The notes under the pieces were generated by a model, which saw only the letters and a program-made list of their open reading frames with translations, was not told where the DNA came from and ran no database searches. A DNA stretch of 64,000 nucleotides from Glandiceps talaboti (taxonomy: Eukaryota > Hemichordata > Enteropneusta > Spengelidae): contig NC_135559.1 of NCBI RefSeq assembly GCF_964340395.1, positions 10,861,259-10,925,258 on the forward strand, in the 5' to 3' direction. A program made the translations under genes and the position numbers. This document shows, in pieces, positions 20,590-33,102 of this stretch (position 1 is the first letter of the stretch; each line of letters begins with the position of its first letter).

Positions 20590-21912
20590 ATGAGTTCAAC
20601 TGAGGTAAGTTTCAATGAAGGTAGGTATTTTCACCAGCTCCTCTTTTTAAGTGTATATAACCCCGGGAATTTGAAGACAGTAAACACCTTTCTTGTCACG
20701 CCTAGTAGCTTATACAGTTACTAGAATGCTGGATCATATATGGTCATGACGTCCCTGGCTGCTTTGGTAACACTCCTGTTCCATGTTGTGTGCTTATGAT
20801 AGGCGATATTAAGTTGGCGAATTTATGTACATTTGGTGTCGACTTTTAGCGCCCTGTTCATGTTTTAAGACCCATTGACGAGACGGATAAAGACTTTTAC
20901 CATACCACTGAGCCCCATTTCATTAAGTGAAGTGAACTATGACATAAAGAGAAGAGTCTACCGTGACCAGCCTTTGTATTGTTATTGACATGGATTTGGA
21001 ACAGCGTGTCTGCATCTGTTTGCAGCACAACTAAAAGGTTTATAAGCAACATGACGTAAGAAAATGGCGATCTTGTTATCTTAGTGTAGAACATGCCATT
21101 TCTTATTGATTTATGTGTGATTGTAGCAAAGCGAGTAGGTGAACAGTAACTTGAAACGGGTTGTAATTCTTACTGTAAACGGTTTTACAGGATAACCTTG
21201 AGGAACGCACTGCCACTCCTGCTGACAGATTGTACCAACCTATAAACCAATGGACTGACCATCCAGACGACAGGAGATATTCACCAAAAGGAAAGTATGG
21301 CTGGAGCAGTATGGATCGAAATGATAAATGGGTATTGTTTGCTATGATATCAGTGGGCATTGCTGTCATAACTGTAACAGTTCTCGCCACAAGTAAGCAC
21401 AGATAGCTGCAATAATTGTAGCGTTATTTTTTTTGTTTCTGAACTTTTTATCGGTCAAAGGTTCACACTTCAAATAGCGGAGTGAAAGAGCATCTTCTTA
21501 CAGAAAATTTGTTTTCAGATGTTTTTGTTTTATTTTATTTTCTGTTTTGTAGTTTATATGTTGTGTGTCTGGGCCATTGGATTAAGACTAGTTCCACTGA
21601 ACTATTTCCATGGCCCTCACCAGGGAGGGTGACCATGCAATACTAAATTATATTTTTGTCATGTACACTTTCCCAGTCTAAGTTCTGTAATCCTTTTTGG
21701 TGAAAAAAAAATAAAAAAATCTATGGCCAAGTCCGTGTTTGTAACTCAATAAATGGCAAAAGCTTAAAAAAAAATTAAAAAAAAGGAAAAAAAGTTTACT
21801 TATAAAAAGTTTATTATTGTATATACAATAAACATTTCACATGCTTATTAATTTGATTAATAACGACTTTTTTCTTTTGCCTTTTTTTTCAGTTTACACG
21901 AATGAAGAATAA
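20590..21912 (+). CDS. Small single-pass membrane protein, paralogue 2
   Basis: Three exons (20590-20604, 21191-21392, 21893-21912) encode 78 residues with phase-0 and phase-1 introns. Donors are GAG|GTAAGT and ACAA|GTAAGC; acceptors are TTTTACAG and TTTTTTTCAG. The order is a polar region ending 'DDRRYSPKGKYGWSSMDRND', one hydrophobic segment 'WVLFAMISVGIAVITVTVLA', and the tail 'TIYTNEE'. The shared 'W..MD..D.(Y/W)V' just before the membrane segment, the intron phases and the very short tail tie it to the gene at 16444-17416. An AATAAA is at 22129. Membrane anchoring is inferred; the family is not recognised. Confidence 0.75.
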
Positions 21913-22811
21913 CAACTTTTTATATTTTATACAACACCTGACTTGCCATCTTGATGTAGGTGGGGTGCCTTTGTCTATTAAAGTAACTGAACATAACAGA
22001 AGATGACATTTTACAGATTTCAACTGAGTATACTTCACTAAAAGGACGTGTGGTAAACAAAGCAGTATCTCCATTGTCAAGACATTTATAAGAGAATTAA
22101 GAATTAGTTTATATATTAACATTGAAAAAATAAAATCCCTCCTGACTGACAAGCATGCAAACCCAAATTCTGTGTTACCTCCTGTTTTGAAATAAGACTT
22201 TTCATGTAAAAGGACTTAAAGACGTATTTTCTTCAATTTGAGACTTTTTTTAACTTCTGAATCAAGTAGAACTACTTGTTTAAGGATTGAATTTTTATCA
22301 CAGAAATATTGGTAAAATTAACCGTTACTGAACAGTTAATTACACAGATGAATTTAACAACAAACTAACCCACAAGTCGTCTTCATGAGTATAGCATTGT
22401 GAAAATAACACAGGTAAAATAATAAGTTCAACCATTTTAACCGAATTGGGCAAAAGAAACAAATATGACGCAAGCCTCAAAACTTAATTTTTTCAAATTT
22501 GCTTTAATCAAATTTACACATATAAATATCGCCATTAGTCTTTCAATTTAGCGTATTCCAACTTTTAATACAATAGCTCAATAGCTTTTGTATCTCCAAC
22601 ATTTTTTAAAGATTTGTAATCCCATTTGTATTGTCGTGTCAAAGTTAAAAGACAAAGTTTTTAACGAATAATTTCAATAAATGGCAAAATGTCTTGTGCG
22701 TGCTACTTTTAACAATTTTTGCAGACTCTGAATTGTTGTAAACTCTTTAAAGAGCGCCATCTATCGAGTGAACAAGGCTGATTAAGTTAGTGATGGTTTG
22801 AACACTCTTTC

Positions 22812-23388
22812 AGATAGCCACACCCCAAAAGCTGTTAGCAGAATACCCCCTTTACTGGCAGACATGCGATAACGGAGTATCAGAATAAGTGCACTGAAAA
22901 CAGGCTAAATACACTATAATTTCACATGATATAAATGTGTGCATATATATTATTTCGTGTACACATCAAACTCTGACAGACAGACACACTTTATAACACA
23001 CACACACACATACACACATTCAGTTTTACAACAGTATGATAACAGTATGTTGTATTGTCACTAGTAAGTCATCTCTCATTTTTTTGTTACATGGCAAACT
23101 GAAGATTTGCCAAGACCACTAATTCAATCTTCTTATCACTACCACATGGTCATTATTCTTATTAAACTAACAAGGTAGTTTAATTGTCATAACCACCTCC
23201 CCCCCCCCTCCCTTAAAGAAAAGAGAGAAACTGTTTAGCAGAATACCTCCAGAGCTAGCTGAGTAGTTCTATTGCAGAGTGACTACATATGTCATAATGT
23301 CAGGCTGTTTAATTTTCAAAATTATGTAATCATCAGCTGTGGAGGTATTATGCTAACGGTTGTTCCGGGATGTGGCTAACTGCCTCAA
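22812..23388. mobile_element. TIR element, about 575 bp
   Basis: The left end 'AGATAGCCACACCCCAAAAG' with 'CTGTTAGCAGAATACCCCC' is matched, inverted, by the right end 'GGAGGTATTATGCTAACGG' plus 'GGGATGTGGCTAACT'. An internal copy of the 'TTTAGCAGAATACCTCC' motif starts at 23235. There is no transposase frame. The stretch 21913-22811 holds the 3' end of the membrane gene and nothing else recognised. Confidence 0.7.
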
Positions 23389-24596
23389 TTTTCAAACTGT
23401 AATTATCAACTTGCTAAGGTTAGCAGGACAAGCTGAAATACGATGAGAGCTACCGATGTCAGCCATTCAGTGCCATAAACAATTCAAGCTATAAGAATGT
23501 GGAACAGTTGACTAATTATACAATATGTACATATTTGTACCAAAAATGGGGAACGAAAGGTAAGAATTCAGTAAGGGATACGACAGAGTTTGCCTATTTA
23601 ACATGAAATTGATTTGTATATCATATGCAATGAGTGAACATTATATTACAGATGTTCTTCTCTTTAGCATGAACACAAATAATACTGGTGGATGACACAT
23701 ATACTAGACAAGTTGAAATGTTTGATACTTTTACTTTCTTTACAAAAAAAACCAAAAAAAACCTGGCAGTACTGGTACAAATGTTACAATGCCACCAAGA
23801 AAATAATGTAAAATAAAATACTTGGGAGTTTTTCAAAGATGCTTAACAGTTGTAACTACTGGTATGTTTCCATAGTAACTGCTGGCATGAACCAGATATC
23901 GAAATCTGTTGCTCAAAAGCAAAGCAAATAAAATTGTCTAATAGTCTGTCAGTTTACTTACAACAAGCAAGAACAAACATTGAACAAAAGTGAACATCTT
24001 CCACCTATCACATATGCATGACAGTCACAAACCATTAGCGGTCCAAGTGCAACAAACCCGCGGGCTTGCCTGGCGAAAACGGGTGTCATAAAAGTTGTTT
24101 GCATCTCTAAAGCTGTTTGTAGCGTTACTTATAATAGCCTAATAAATTGATAACAACTGATATAAGACGGAGATAAGGTTTGCCTCAATTGCAGTCCATG
24201 CAGACGGCCGAATAGAGGTTTTACAGCTGTTTACTTGTGTTATGTAAGAGCCCATCATCACATGTGTAAATATTGGTACTCTTTGATAACAAGTCCACTT
24301 GCTTGGCTAATGGCTTGTCCCAGTAATGGGAAACAGGAAAGAAATCTAAGACTGAGTCACGGTGGTGCAGTTTTTTTTATAACTTGTTTCCTTATTACAT
24401 GTAATCTTGTGTTCCCAAATTGTAGTTTTTTTGTGTACAAACAAATCTCCCGGTAGAAAGAGAATTAATTCTTACTGACATTCAACGATGTCAGTATTAG
24501 CCTGCTTGGCAAAATAATACATACAAGTGTTTATGGAACTGACAGTAAACAGTGTAAATATAACCCCCCCCCCTCCTCCCTCCCCTTCTTGCCTAG
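23389..24596. other. Intergenic, nothing recognised
   Basis: No exon, RNA gene or clear repeat is supported between the TIR element and LAMTOR4. Short open frames at 23621-23836 and 24235-24456 lack similarity and splice context. Confidence 0.4.
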
Positions 24597-27317
24597 CTAA
24601 ACATTCATAGGTTCTGATGGATTATATTTCCTCTTGCAAACGTAGACTTTATGATTTGCTATGGTAACCACGTACATATAACTGTCAAATACAACTGGAA
24701 AAGAAAGACAAAGAAAAAAAACCCATGTTAGTATTAATAAGAGAATATCGACAGCAAATTTTGTTCTGAATTTTATACACAAACTTGTGACGAAAACAAG
24801 TGAACAACTGTAACTTTTTGTACTTCTACAAAATTTCTGTGATTGTGTTGTACTTGTCAAAATGTCACAGATAAAACAAAACATCACAGTCCAGTAATAA
24901 GAATGATGAAAGTAGTGCTGTTTGAACGCAGGTTTTGATTTGGAAGTGGAGGCCAGAATAGTTGAGTGCCGTAGCCTCTGAGGAAAGGAACTATTTTCAA
25001 TCATTATTAAAAGTGTATGGTATTCTTGACCTGGCCACAAAAACAAAGAGTGAAGACATTGGCTTATTTCTTTTTCGACCATTTACATTTTTAGAACTCG
25101 CAAAGTTGTTTCAGATGTTTTGCTTGTGTGCTATGAGTAACTATGGTGATCATAATAAAAGTTTACAACTCATTTCTCTATCTGAGGCACCCTCGTGTCA
25201 TATTTTTCTTAAACAAAATAGCCTGAAACCAGAATATGGTATTTTTGTCTTGTGTAATGCTAGCTGAGTAAACTATACTAAACATGTACAGGGCTAGAAA
25301 TTGACTTTTTTCTTTGGTAGTCCGAGTAGACTACCAATTTCAGAATATTGATAGCTCAAGTAGTGTGACCTGTAGTTCCATATTCCTGAACTGAAAACAG
25401 ATTTCCTCTATTGAAAAAATACAGTGTTATCATAATACATTCATGTCCATAAATCTTCCATCTTCATCAAATAATCAGTGGTAGCCTGAGTGGGCTACCA
25501 GCTGGAAATTATGGTAGCCCCCATGAGAAGAATTGGTAGTCTGTGGGCATGGGACTACTGTTAATTTCGAGCCCTGATTTAGTTATGAAATTTCTACTAA
25601 CAGAGTCAAAATATTTCTTGGATGTGAATCTTAAATATTCTTAAACATACCTGATAACCGTTTAAAAGGTTCACTTCTTTCTGGTGTGAGTTGTACTCTA
25701 CTGGCCATATTAACCATTCTCATTATAATCTCTGCTGTTTTTTCATCATTCTCCAACTCCCCAGAAGACTGAAACATACGACAAATGACAGACTTTCATA
25801 AAGTATTTATAATGTAAGCATTCATTTCTGAATTCTGAGTTGCGAAGTGAAAATTAATCATGTGAAAAAAAGGAATTGGTTTGACTTTTCTTCCTTTATT
25901 TGTGTTCAGCATCTTACAATGTTACTTCTATCCCTAACTGAAAGATCTGTTGATGTTCCTGTTTATGTAACCAGAATAACTGAGTGGTTAGCGAGTGGCT
26001 ACATGAGCAATGATGACTCTGTCAGTCTACTTCTACCACAGAGACTTGGCTATCTATCTGGCTTGACAATGCCATTCAACTGATAAGCCAGGATGTCATG
26101 TCAGATAACCAAGTCTCTTGGCAACTACTAGTATGTAAATACAGTGTTTTTCCTAAGGATTGTGTTACCCTGGTAAAAGAAGGGGAACATGGGTAAAATG
26201 GTATAGTTTCCCATAGTTTACCAGTACTCTGTTTGTGAACTCTGGGAAAATGGCTGGGGAACCCTGCTACACCCTTAGCAAAAAATACTACATTACATTT
26301 GACAAACACTGCATAAATGTTTCCAGTTGCTTGACTTACTGCCATGACAGCGCCCTCTTCATTGATAACCAAATAACCAAGTTGGTCTGGTATCCTTTCT
26401 AAACTCTGTGTAACTGGACTAGTCTGTATGTGGTAAAAGAACAGCTAATAGTGAATTTAAGTACATATATACATGATTCTTGGCTAAATGAAATAACATG
26501 TCAGTTCCACACACTGGCACGTGACTGGTGTTTTGCATAGTATCTGGCAGAACAGAAATAGATGTATTTGAAACTACAGTTGAGAATATAGCACTTTGTT
26601 TATAAAAGCAACTATTCATGACAGAGAATTTACAAGTTTGAGACGTTTTCAGATTAAACTGAACAAAGGCACTGTTCACTGTTAATTACTGTCCAGTTAT
26701 ACTGAACAGACAAAAGCATGTGGATTATATTGTTCATTTTTTCAGAGGCTCAAAAATACTTCATTTACTCTTGCATATTTGAGTAAGTCTGTAGTAAATT
26801 TTCACCTAAAAAAAACAAGTACTATTATTTATTTGACTTAAAAAATTAGACAAATTCGCATCAGGATAAAACATGCACTGTTTCCTTTGGCCATCTTCTG
26901 TTGTAATTTTCAAGAACACAATAACTAACAAATGCATAAATGATATGTAAAATAGTAAATGTTGACGACTTGACAATTTTGCAAATTAGTTTTTTTTTAC
27001 TGTTACTACTATAGCAAGGCCTCGACTCGTTCATATTTCGAGAATAATATCAATACATGCGATTCAATCAACATGAAAAGTAACATTTGGGCCTAAAATA
27101 TAGTACATGTATTACCTTCTATTTCATTAGATTTGAAAAACAATACCGATAATACATTATAACTCATTTTAAAACGTCACAACCCGCAACGTCAATGACA
27201 CATCAGACAATATACTCTCGAAATGGTCACCGTGAACATTTTTGGATAGGAGTTGATATATAAATATATATACCTAACTATTGGCTCAGAATGCTAAAAG
27301 CCAGCAATACTTACCAT
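24597..27317 (-). CDS. LAMTOR4: Ragulator complex protein LAMTOR4
   Basis: Four exons on the minus strand (27317-27315, 26423-26340, 25768-25651, 24694-24597) encode 100 residues; the human protein has 99. Exon 1 contributes only the ATG before GTAAGT. The protein begins 'MTSPVTQSLERIPDQLGYLV', almost identical to vertebrate LAMTOR4. 'SSGELENDEKTAEII' and 'PFKRLS' follow, and it ends 'KRKYNPSEPMNV', matching the family's roadblock/LC7 fold throughout. Known role: one of five Ragulator subunits that hold Rag GTPases and mTORC1 on the lysosome surface. All junctions are GT-AG with phases 0, 0 and 1. It is divergent from UVRAG, with 472 bases between the start codons. hAT-like MITEs sit in introns 2 and 3. 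Confidence 0.95.
25289..25576. mobile_element. hAT-like MITE in LAMTOR4 intron 3
   Basis: The ends 'CAGGGCTAGAAATTGAC' and, inverted, 'CAGGGCTCGAAATTAAC' form a good terminal inverted repeat. Inside, 'GGTAGTC..AGACTACCA' motifs are mirrored. No target duplication is visible. A lone similar terminus ('CAGGGCTCAAAATTAATACT') occurs at 57452. Confidence 0.75.
26142..26311. mobile_element. hAT-like MITE in LAMTOR4 intron 2
   Basis: It starts 'CAGTGTTTTTCCTAAGG' and ends '...GACAAACACTG', with an inverted 'CCCTTAGCAAAAAATACT' just inside. It ends shortly before exon 2 of LAMTOR4 (26340). Confidence 0.55.
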
Positions 27318-27789
27318 TCTGAAACTATGTATATGGGTAGAAAGTGGATGTAACACTGGTTTTCACCGACTTTCCCTTTCCTGTTGTCGGAGATCGTGCT
27401 GTGGAGTAAAAGTCAGGTGACTGCGGTCAATTTCAACTTCCGCTGTGTCACCTCGAACGATAATATAATATATGCTGTTGTGTATACAGTTGTATATGTT
27501 GACTTCCTAGATATTTAGATAATGTAGATGAATAATATTGAGGTAATCTTTAATTTCAAAGTAGGTTTTATTCAATAAGAACTTAAATAGTTTTCCAACT
27601 AGATTTTTAAGTACTTAATAAAAAAATATTTTTTTAAAGACTGAAAGAGTTAAGTTTTGCGCATGCGTCATACATCTGAAGTGGTCAAAATGGCTGATTG
27701 CACCCGCGGACGAGTTGGAACAACGTTGGAAATTTAGAAAATACCGATGAAGCTGCAGTGAATGACAATGTAGAAAACAACACGCAAAA
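27318..27789. promoter_or_regulatory. Bidirectional LAMTOR4/UVRAG promoter
   Basis: This interval separates the two divergent start codons. Visible motifs are TGCGCATGCG at 27658 (NRF1 consensus), GTCAGGTGAC at 27412 (one mismatch to the TFEB CLEAR box GTCACGTGAC), and 'AAAATGGCTG' at 27689 (YY1-like). There is no obvious TATA box at a useful distance from either gene. Both 5' untranslated regions must lie within it. Motif function is inference. Confidence 0.6.
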
Positions 27790-30700
27790 ATGTCGTCTAC
27801 TGACAACCCTGCGCGAATGATGCATGTTGATTTGATTACGCAACAGGTAAGCATTTCTCCTTCAAATGTTTTGAGTGACTGAAATGAGAGGTGTTGCTTA
27901 TCCGCTTGATAGATACGGTGGGCAGATTCTTTGACCCCGTTCTGACCTTGCCAATGTTTTTGTTGTGATTCATTGGGCTTTGTCGGCAAAACCCAAGTCG
28001 ACAATAGGGTATTGCATAATTTGCTGAATATAACTGTGTGTATGCTTTTGAATGAAAACCAAACGAAATGAATTTGGCGCTGGTTGAGGACTGTTCCGTG
28101 TTCTCAATCTCGACTCGACGACATGGTAATGATGGTTGTTGGTCACTCTCAGAGTGACATTTTGCAGTGTCGAAACAGTCGGTGTAGCCGTAGGGAAGTT
28201 ACGTACTTTTGACTCGTGAATACACTAGTAACCATTTCTATACGCATTGTCAATTAAACATATGCACTGTTAGACATTACATTTCTTAATATGCTTAATT
28301 CTAAAGTGTGAAAGTGGAAGTGTAATTTGTGAGTACATGAGTGATATGAATCGAGTATGACTATGAGATAGCTAGCTTGGCGTTATGTTCTCCCTGTATA
28401 AGCTTCAGTGGGAGCCAGACCCATGCTACCATGACCATATCATTGTTATGTCAAATATGTGAACTATATGGTATTCTAAATCTTTATTTGACCCCGAAAT
28501 ACAGAAACTCTGATTTCTGATACACTCTCCAACCCCACCCCTCCCCCACCCCGCCACATGCAGTATAAAATGGTATGGTGTATTCAGGTACATTGTTCTC
28601 AGTTCACCATATCATGATTTAGGTTGGTAACACGCGTATTGAAAATTACCATAGGTAGAGTAAACTTTACCAACTTACCAGTCACCCCAAATAAATGAGC
28701 ACATTTTTTCAACTTACTACCGTAACAAATTCATCATAGATAAAGTTCAGAAGTTGAACGGAAAAGGGTGAGAACACTGTCACATATATAACTGTGAGAG
28801 CAACTGATCAAACTGTTTGCCAACTGGTAGTTTGAGCTGTAAGTTAGTGAAGATCGTAAATTGTGTTTTGTTTTATTTCTTTTTGTTTGTGTGTGAATTA
28901 GCGGAGACTGAGACACCTGCGTAGTCTGTCAGCACGTAACATCACAGTGGAAAGAAGCAAGGGAGAAAAAGATCAACTGATGGAAACCTACTTTACAATG
29001 CATGTCAGCCAAAACAGCAAAGGTAATCAATTTGAATATATGACATTATTTCATGTGGAATGTAGTCTTGGTTACCCAGACTCCCCTCGTTTGGGCCACA
29101 CCCACTTAGCGAGAGTCAGGGGGTATTATATTGCCATGTAATATTGTAAGGACAATATGGCTGCTCAGCACCGTCAAGATCTATGACAGTTGATGATTGG
29201 ACAAAAATGATTATAGATTTCCATTTTAATTAACTATATGTGTATATTTAACAGAAATCGTGATATAACTTTTTGGAAATCGTCTTTGTTAGGAGTGTGT
29301 GTGAATGACAAAACCAAAGACCACCAGATCAATTGCTTTGGTATTTGATGGAGACATTTCACAAGATGTATACATGAATACTTGTTCAAATGAAAGTGAT
29401 TTTGTCATGTGATTTCGGTAAAAAAAAATGTGATTTTTTGAACCACGTTACGTAGTCCACTGTATGAATTATATGAATTTGAATAAGGAGAATGGATTCG
29501 TTGCTCCAAGTCAACCTTTGATATAACGTTAAATGTATTAAAAGTTATTGTTTCCATTATTCTCCACAGCATTTTTCACAAGTGAAAAGATACAGAATTC
29601 TTTGGTAAGTGTTGCCAGATTCTTACATGTTTGATTTGTGTTCACCGTTGATGTTTCTAATAACCATGTGTTTTGTTTATGTAATTTAGCTATTTCAATT
29701 TTTATATGATGTATTTCATATTCTTGTTACCCAACTGCACTCAGATATTAGATAGACCATAATATTTACCACTTTACCATATTTGTTTCAATTGGCAGAA
29801 TCCGACATGGAGAAGTTTTGATCTAGGCAAATCTGATCTGAGTGTAGACACAGCATTGCCGAGTATCCTTTGAAATTATATTATAAACACTAATTTGGTT
29901 GTCAGTGGCTGTGTGGTTTAAAATTAACCATTTGCCTTTTAAGTTTTACAACTGCGTATTGTTCAGGTCTATCGGACTTCTAAACCATTACAGTGATGGC
30001 ATGGTACAATCATATGAATATCGTATTTTACAAACTACTCTTACCATTGCGGCCGGGATTCAAGCCTTAGTCTTGGTTTGATTAATTTGCCTCACTGTAA
30101 GTAACAAGAGTGACTCTGCCAAGCAATGCAGGTTTTGCCCAGGTACTCAGGTTTCCTTCTTTATAACACTGAACCCATGATGGACACCCTTCTCTGGACT
30201 TCTTGGGAGATAATCACTTAGATGCTTAAAGAACTATAAATAAATAAACATTCTGATTATTATAAATTGTCTTATACCTTAGATATGAGTCTGTATGGTT
30301 TAAAATTCTCTTTCTCCCAACATGTACTCAGTTATGTACAAACAAATACCCCCTCAGGAGAAAGAGGACTTACTGATACTGTTTCTGTAAAGATCTCATG
30401 ATTTATTCCCAAGTCCCTATACTAGTGTTATATTATAAGTTACCGTACACCATTCCGGTATGTGTTCCATAGGATCATTCCATTGTCCTGTACTTCTCTG
30501 AACTAACTTTTTTCTACAGCTTTATCAGACTTTTTTTCACCAAAATGTTAATCCTAATCTGATGTGGGCCTTTATAATCATCCAAACGTGTCATTCTTGC
30601 CTGATTTGACTTTAACTATAATACCATAGATTGTTATATCAGGGTACTAGGTGGACATGGTGAAGATTTTAAACTTATATTTGAATGGAAGGTTAACCTT

Positions 30701-33067
30701 AGTGGCTTGAAATACCTAGGAGAAAAAGTAAGTTTACTTCTACATGTATAATGTCATGAGTACCTAGATGTTATTCCCCAATATTTTTCTTCATTTAGCC
30801 AAGGAAAATACGAGTGACCTAAGGGGGCTTTGTAGTGACTCGGTAGTGACAACCCTTAGGTCACAAGTATTTTCTGGCTGAATGAAGAAAAATATTGGAG
30901 AATAACATAATTATACCAGCACCAGTAATATCAAAGAAAAATTTAGGGAAAGTAATGGTAATTTTGAGCGTTTTGATTCATATTCTGAAATCAGCAAAAC
31001 CAGTGACATAGGCACAGGTTGATGTGACATAGACGTGTGCTGTTGTGATGTAGCACGACCAGAGTATATATTCCATGTTTTTGTTCAACTTAGCTTGTGC
31101 CTGGTATATTTAAGGATATTAAAAGTACTGTGTTTGAAAATGATACTATCATTTATGCTGTTGCATTGGTTTGTTTCAGATGAATTCAAATTTAGGCTTT
31201 TTTCTTTTCTTTAAACTCATCATTTAGTTGTGAACACCTTTTTTGTAGACTTGACTTTGTATAAAGGTTGTGATTTTAGTGCATGTTGAAGGTCATTCAT
31301 GACAGACTAGGGGTCAAAATAAGTGATTATCAACAGTGAAAGAACTAGTCATCCAAAGGTTTTACACTGCATACCATAGTTATACTCAGCAGACAAAAAC
31401 AGCAACATGTTATCAAAACCGAAACTAAAAAAATCATACATTTTGTTGCAAGTGTATTAAAAAAATGAAAAGGTTATATTACATAATGTCTGTTCTCATT
31501 GCAGATTTACAAAGACGGGAAGAGGTATCCTCCCAATTCTCTTATATTTGGAATGTTTGAAGGTTTCTATGGAGCTCCTGAATTAACAAAGGTATGGTTG
31601 TTGATTGACTCTCTCACCAGTCCATGGGAGCATTGCTATGAGTTGTTTTGTATGTACTGATAGCTATCGCATAATTGTACTAGAATATCCTTGTACTGTG
31701 GGCCCTCCTCCACTACAAAGGGCTAATCATTCATTGAAGAATTACTGTGATGCTCCGTGTTATTGCATCACAGTAACACGTCAAATGGTACCTAATATAT
31801 GTACATGAAGCATCATGTGCTGTAGTTATATAACTTATATTTCCTTGTTTTTTTTCCGTTTCATAAACTATTGACATTTTTAGAGCCGTTGCTCTGTCAT
31901 TTACGGTTGCTTATTCACATTTCCAAGTGTTTTGTGTTTCTAAATCAGTACAATGTCTTCAGCTCTTAAGATTGTGTTGATATAAAATATACAATATAAG
32001 ATAAAATAATTAACATATTGTATCCTTGCCTTTGAAGGCCACACTTCGAACAGAAGTAACCTTCGCCCTTTGACCTAATAAGGAAATACAGTTTCACATT
32101 TGCATAAATTGTATATATCTTAACTATCTGTTTTCATTTGGATAAACTGGACTTTTTCTTCTTTTTTTTATGATAGGTATTGAAAAATGATAGGAGTGCT
32201 ATCTATCAGAGTACATTAGAAGTTGATAACAGTGCAGTCAAACAGTCTTATACACTTTCTTCACTTACCAGGTAAGAAATATGACACCCCTTCCCATCTT
32301 TACCTATTACTGTGATGGTTGCAACTATTTCTGTCATTCGATTGTCATCCCCCCCATCCCATCCTTAGCATGGAAACCAATGCAGTTAAGCAGTCTTGTA
32401 CACTTTCCTCACTTAGCAGGTAAGAAATATGACACCCCTTCCCATCCTTACCCATTACTGTGATGGTTGCAACTATTTCTGTCATTCCATTGTTTGAGAT
32501 GGACTGAACCAGGGGTAGGGTTTATTAATTGTATACCAGTTGAACAGTAAAATATCGTTACTTTCATTGGAATAGTAATTTAGAAACCAATATGATGTTT
32601 TGATCCATGGATCTACTATGGCCCTTGTAGTGGTTAATTTTACTGTGTTGTTGATTCCATGGAACCATGAACAATATATTCTCCGATATGCCAGTTGTTT
32701 GTATGATTGAAGCAAATGAATTTGAAGAACATTTTGATGTACGCTTTGGCATCCAAAGATTCAACAATGAGCAACATATATAAACCTTTTAGCCAAGCCC
32801 AAGGCTTTATTATTCAAGTGAAAAATTCCATGTATTTTTGTGTTTGGCTTCAAATGATTTTTTGTATTACATGTTGTTTTTTTGTGTACAGAATCTATAC
32901 AAACCAACGTGCAATAAAACAGACAGAAGTTACTGTCTGCAAAGTTAGAAGTGCTATCGAGACGCAACTCAAACTTTCAAGAGACAAAACAAAATTGGTA
33001 AGTCAAAATGTTTCTTTTTTTCTGTATGGATCACCAACTAAACTGTTGGTATTGATTTCAATCAATT

Positions 33068-33102
<35 letters not shown>

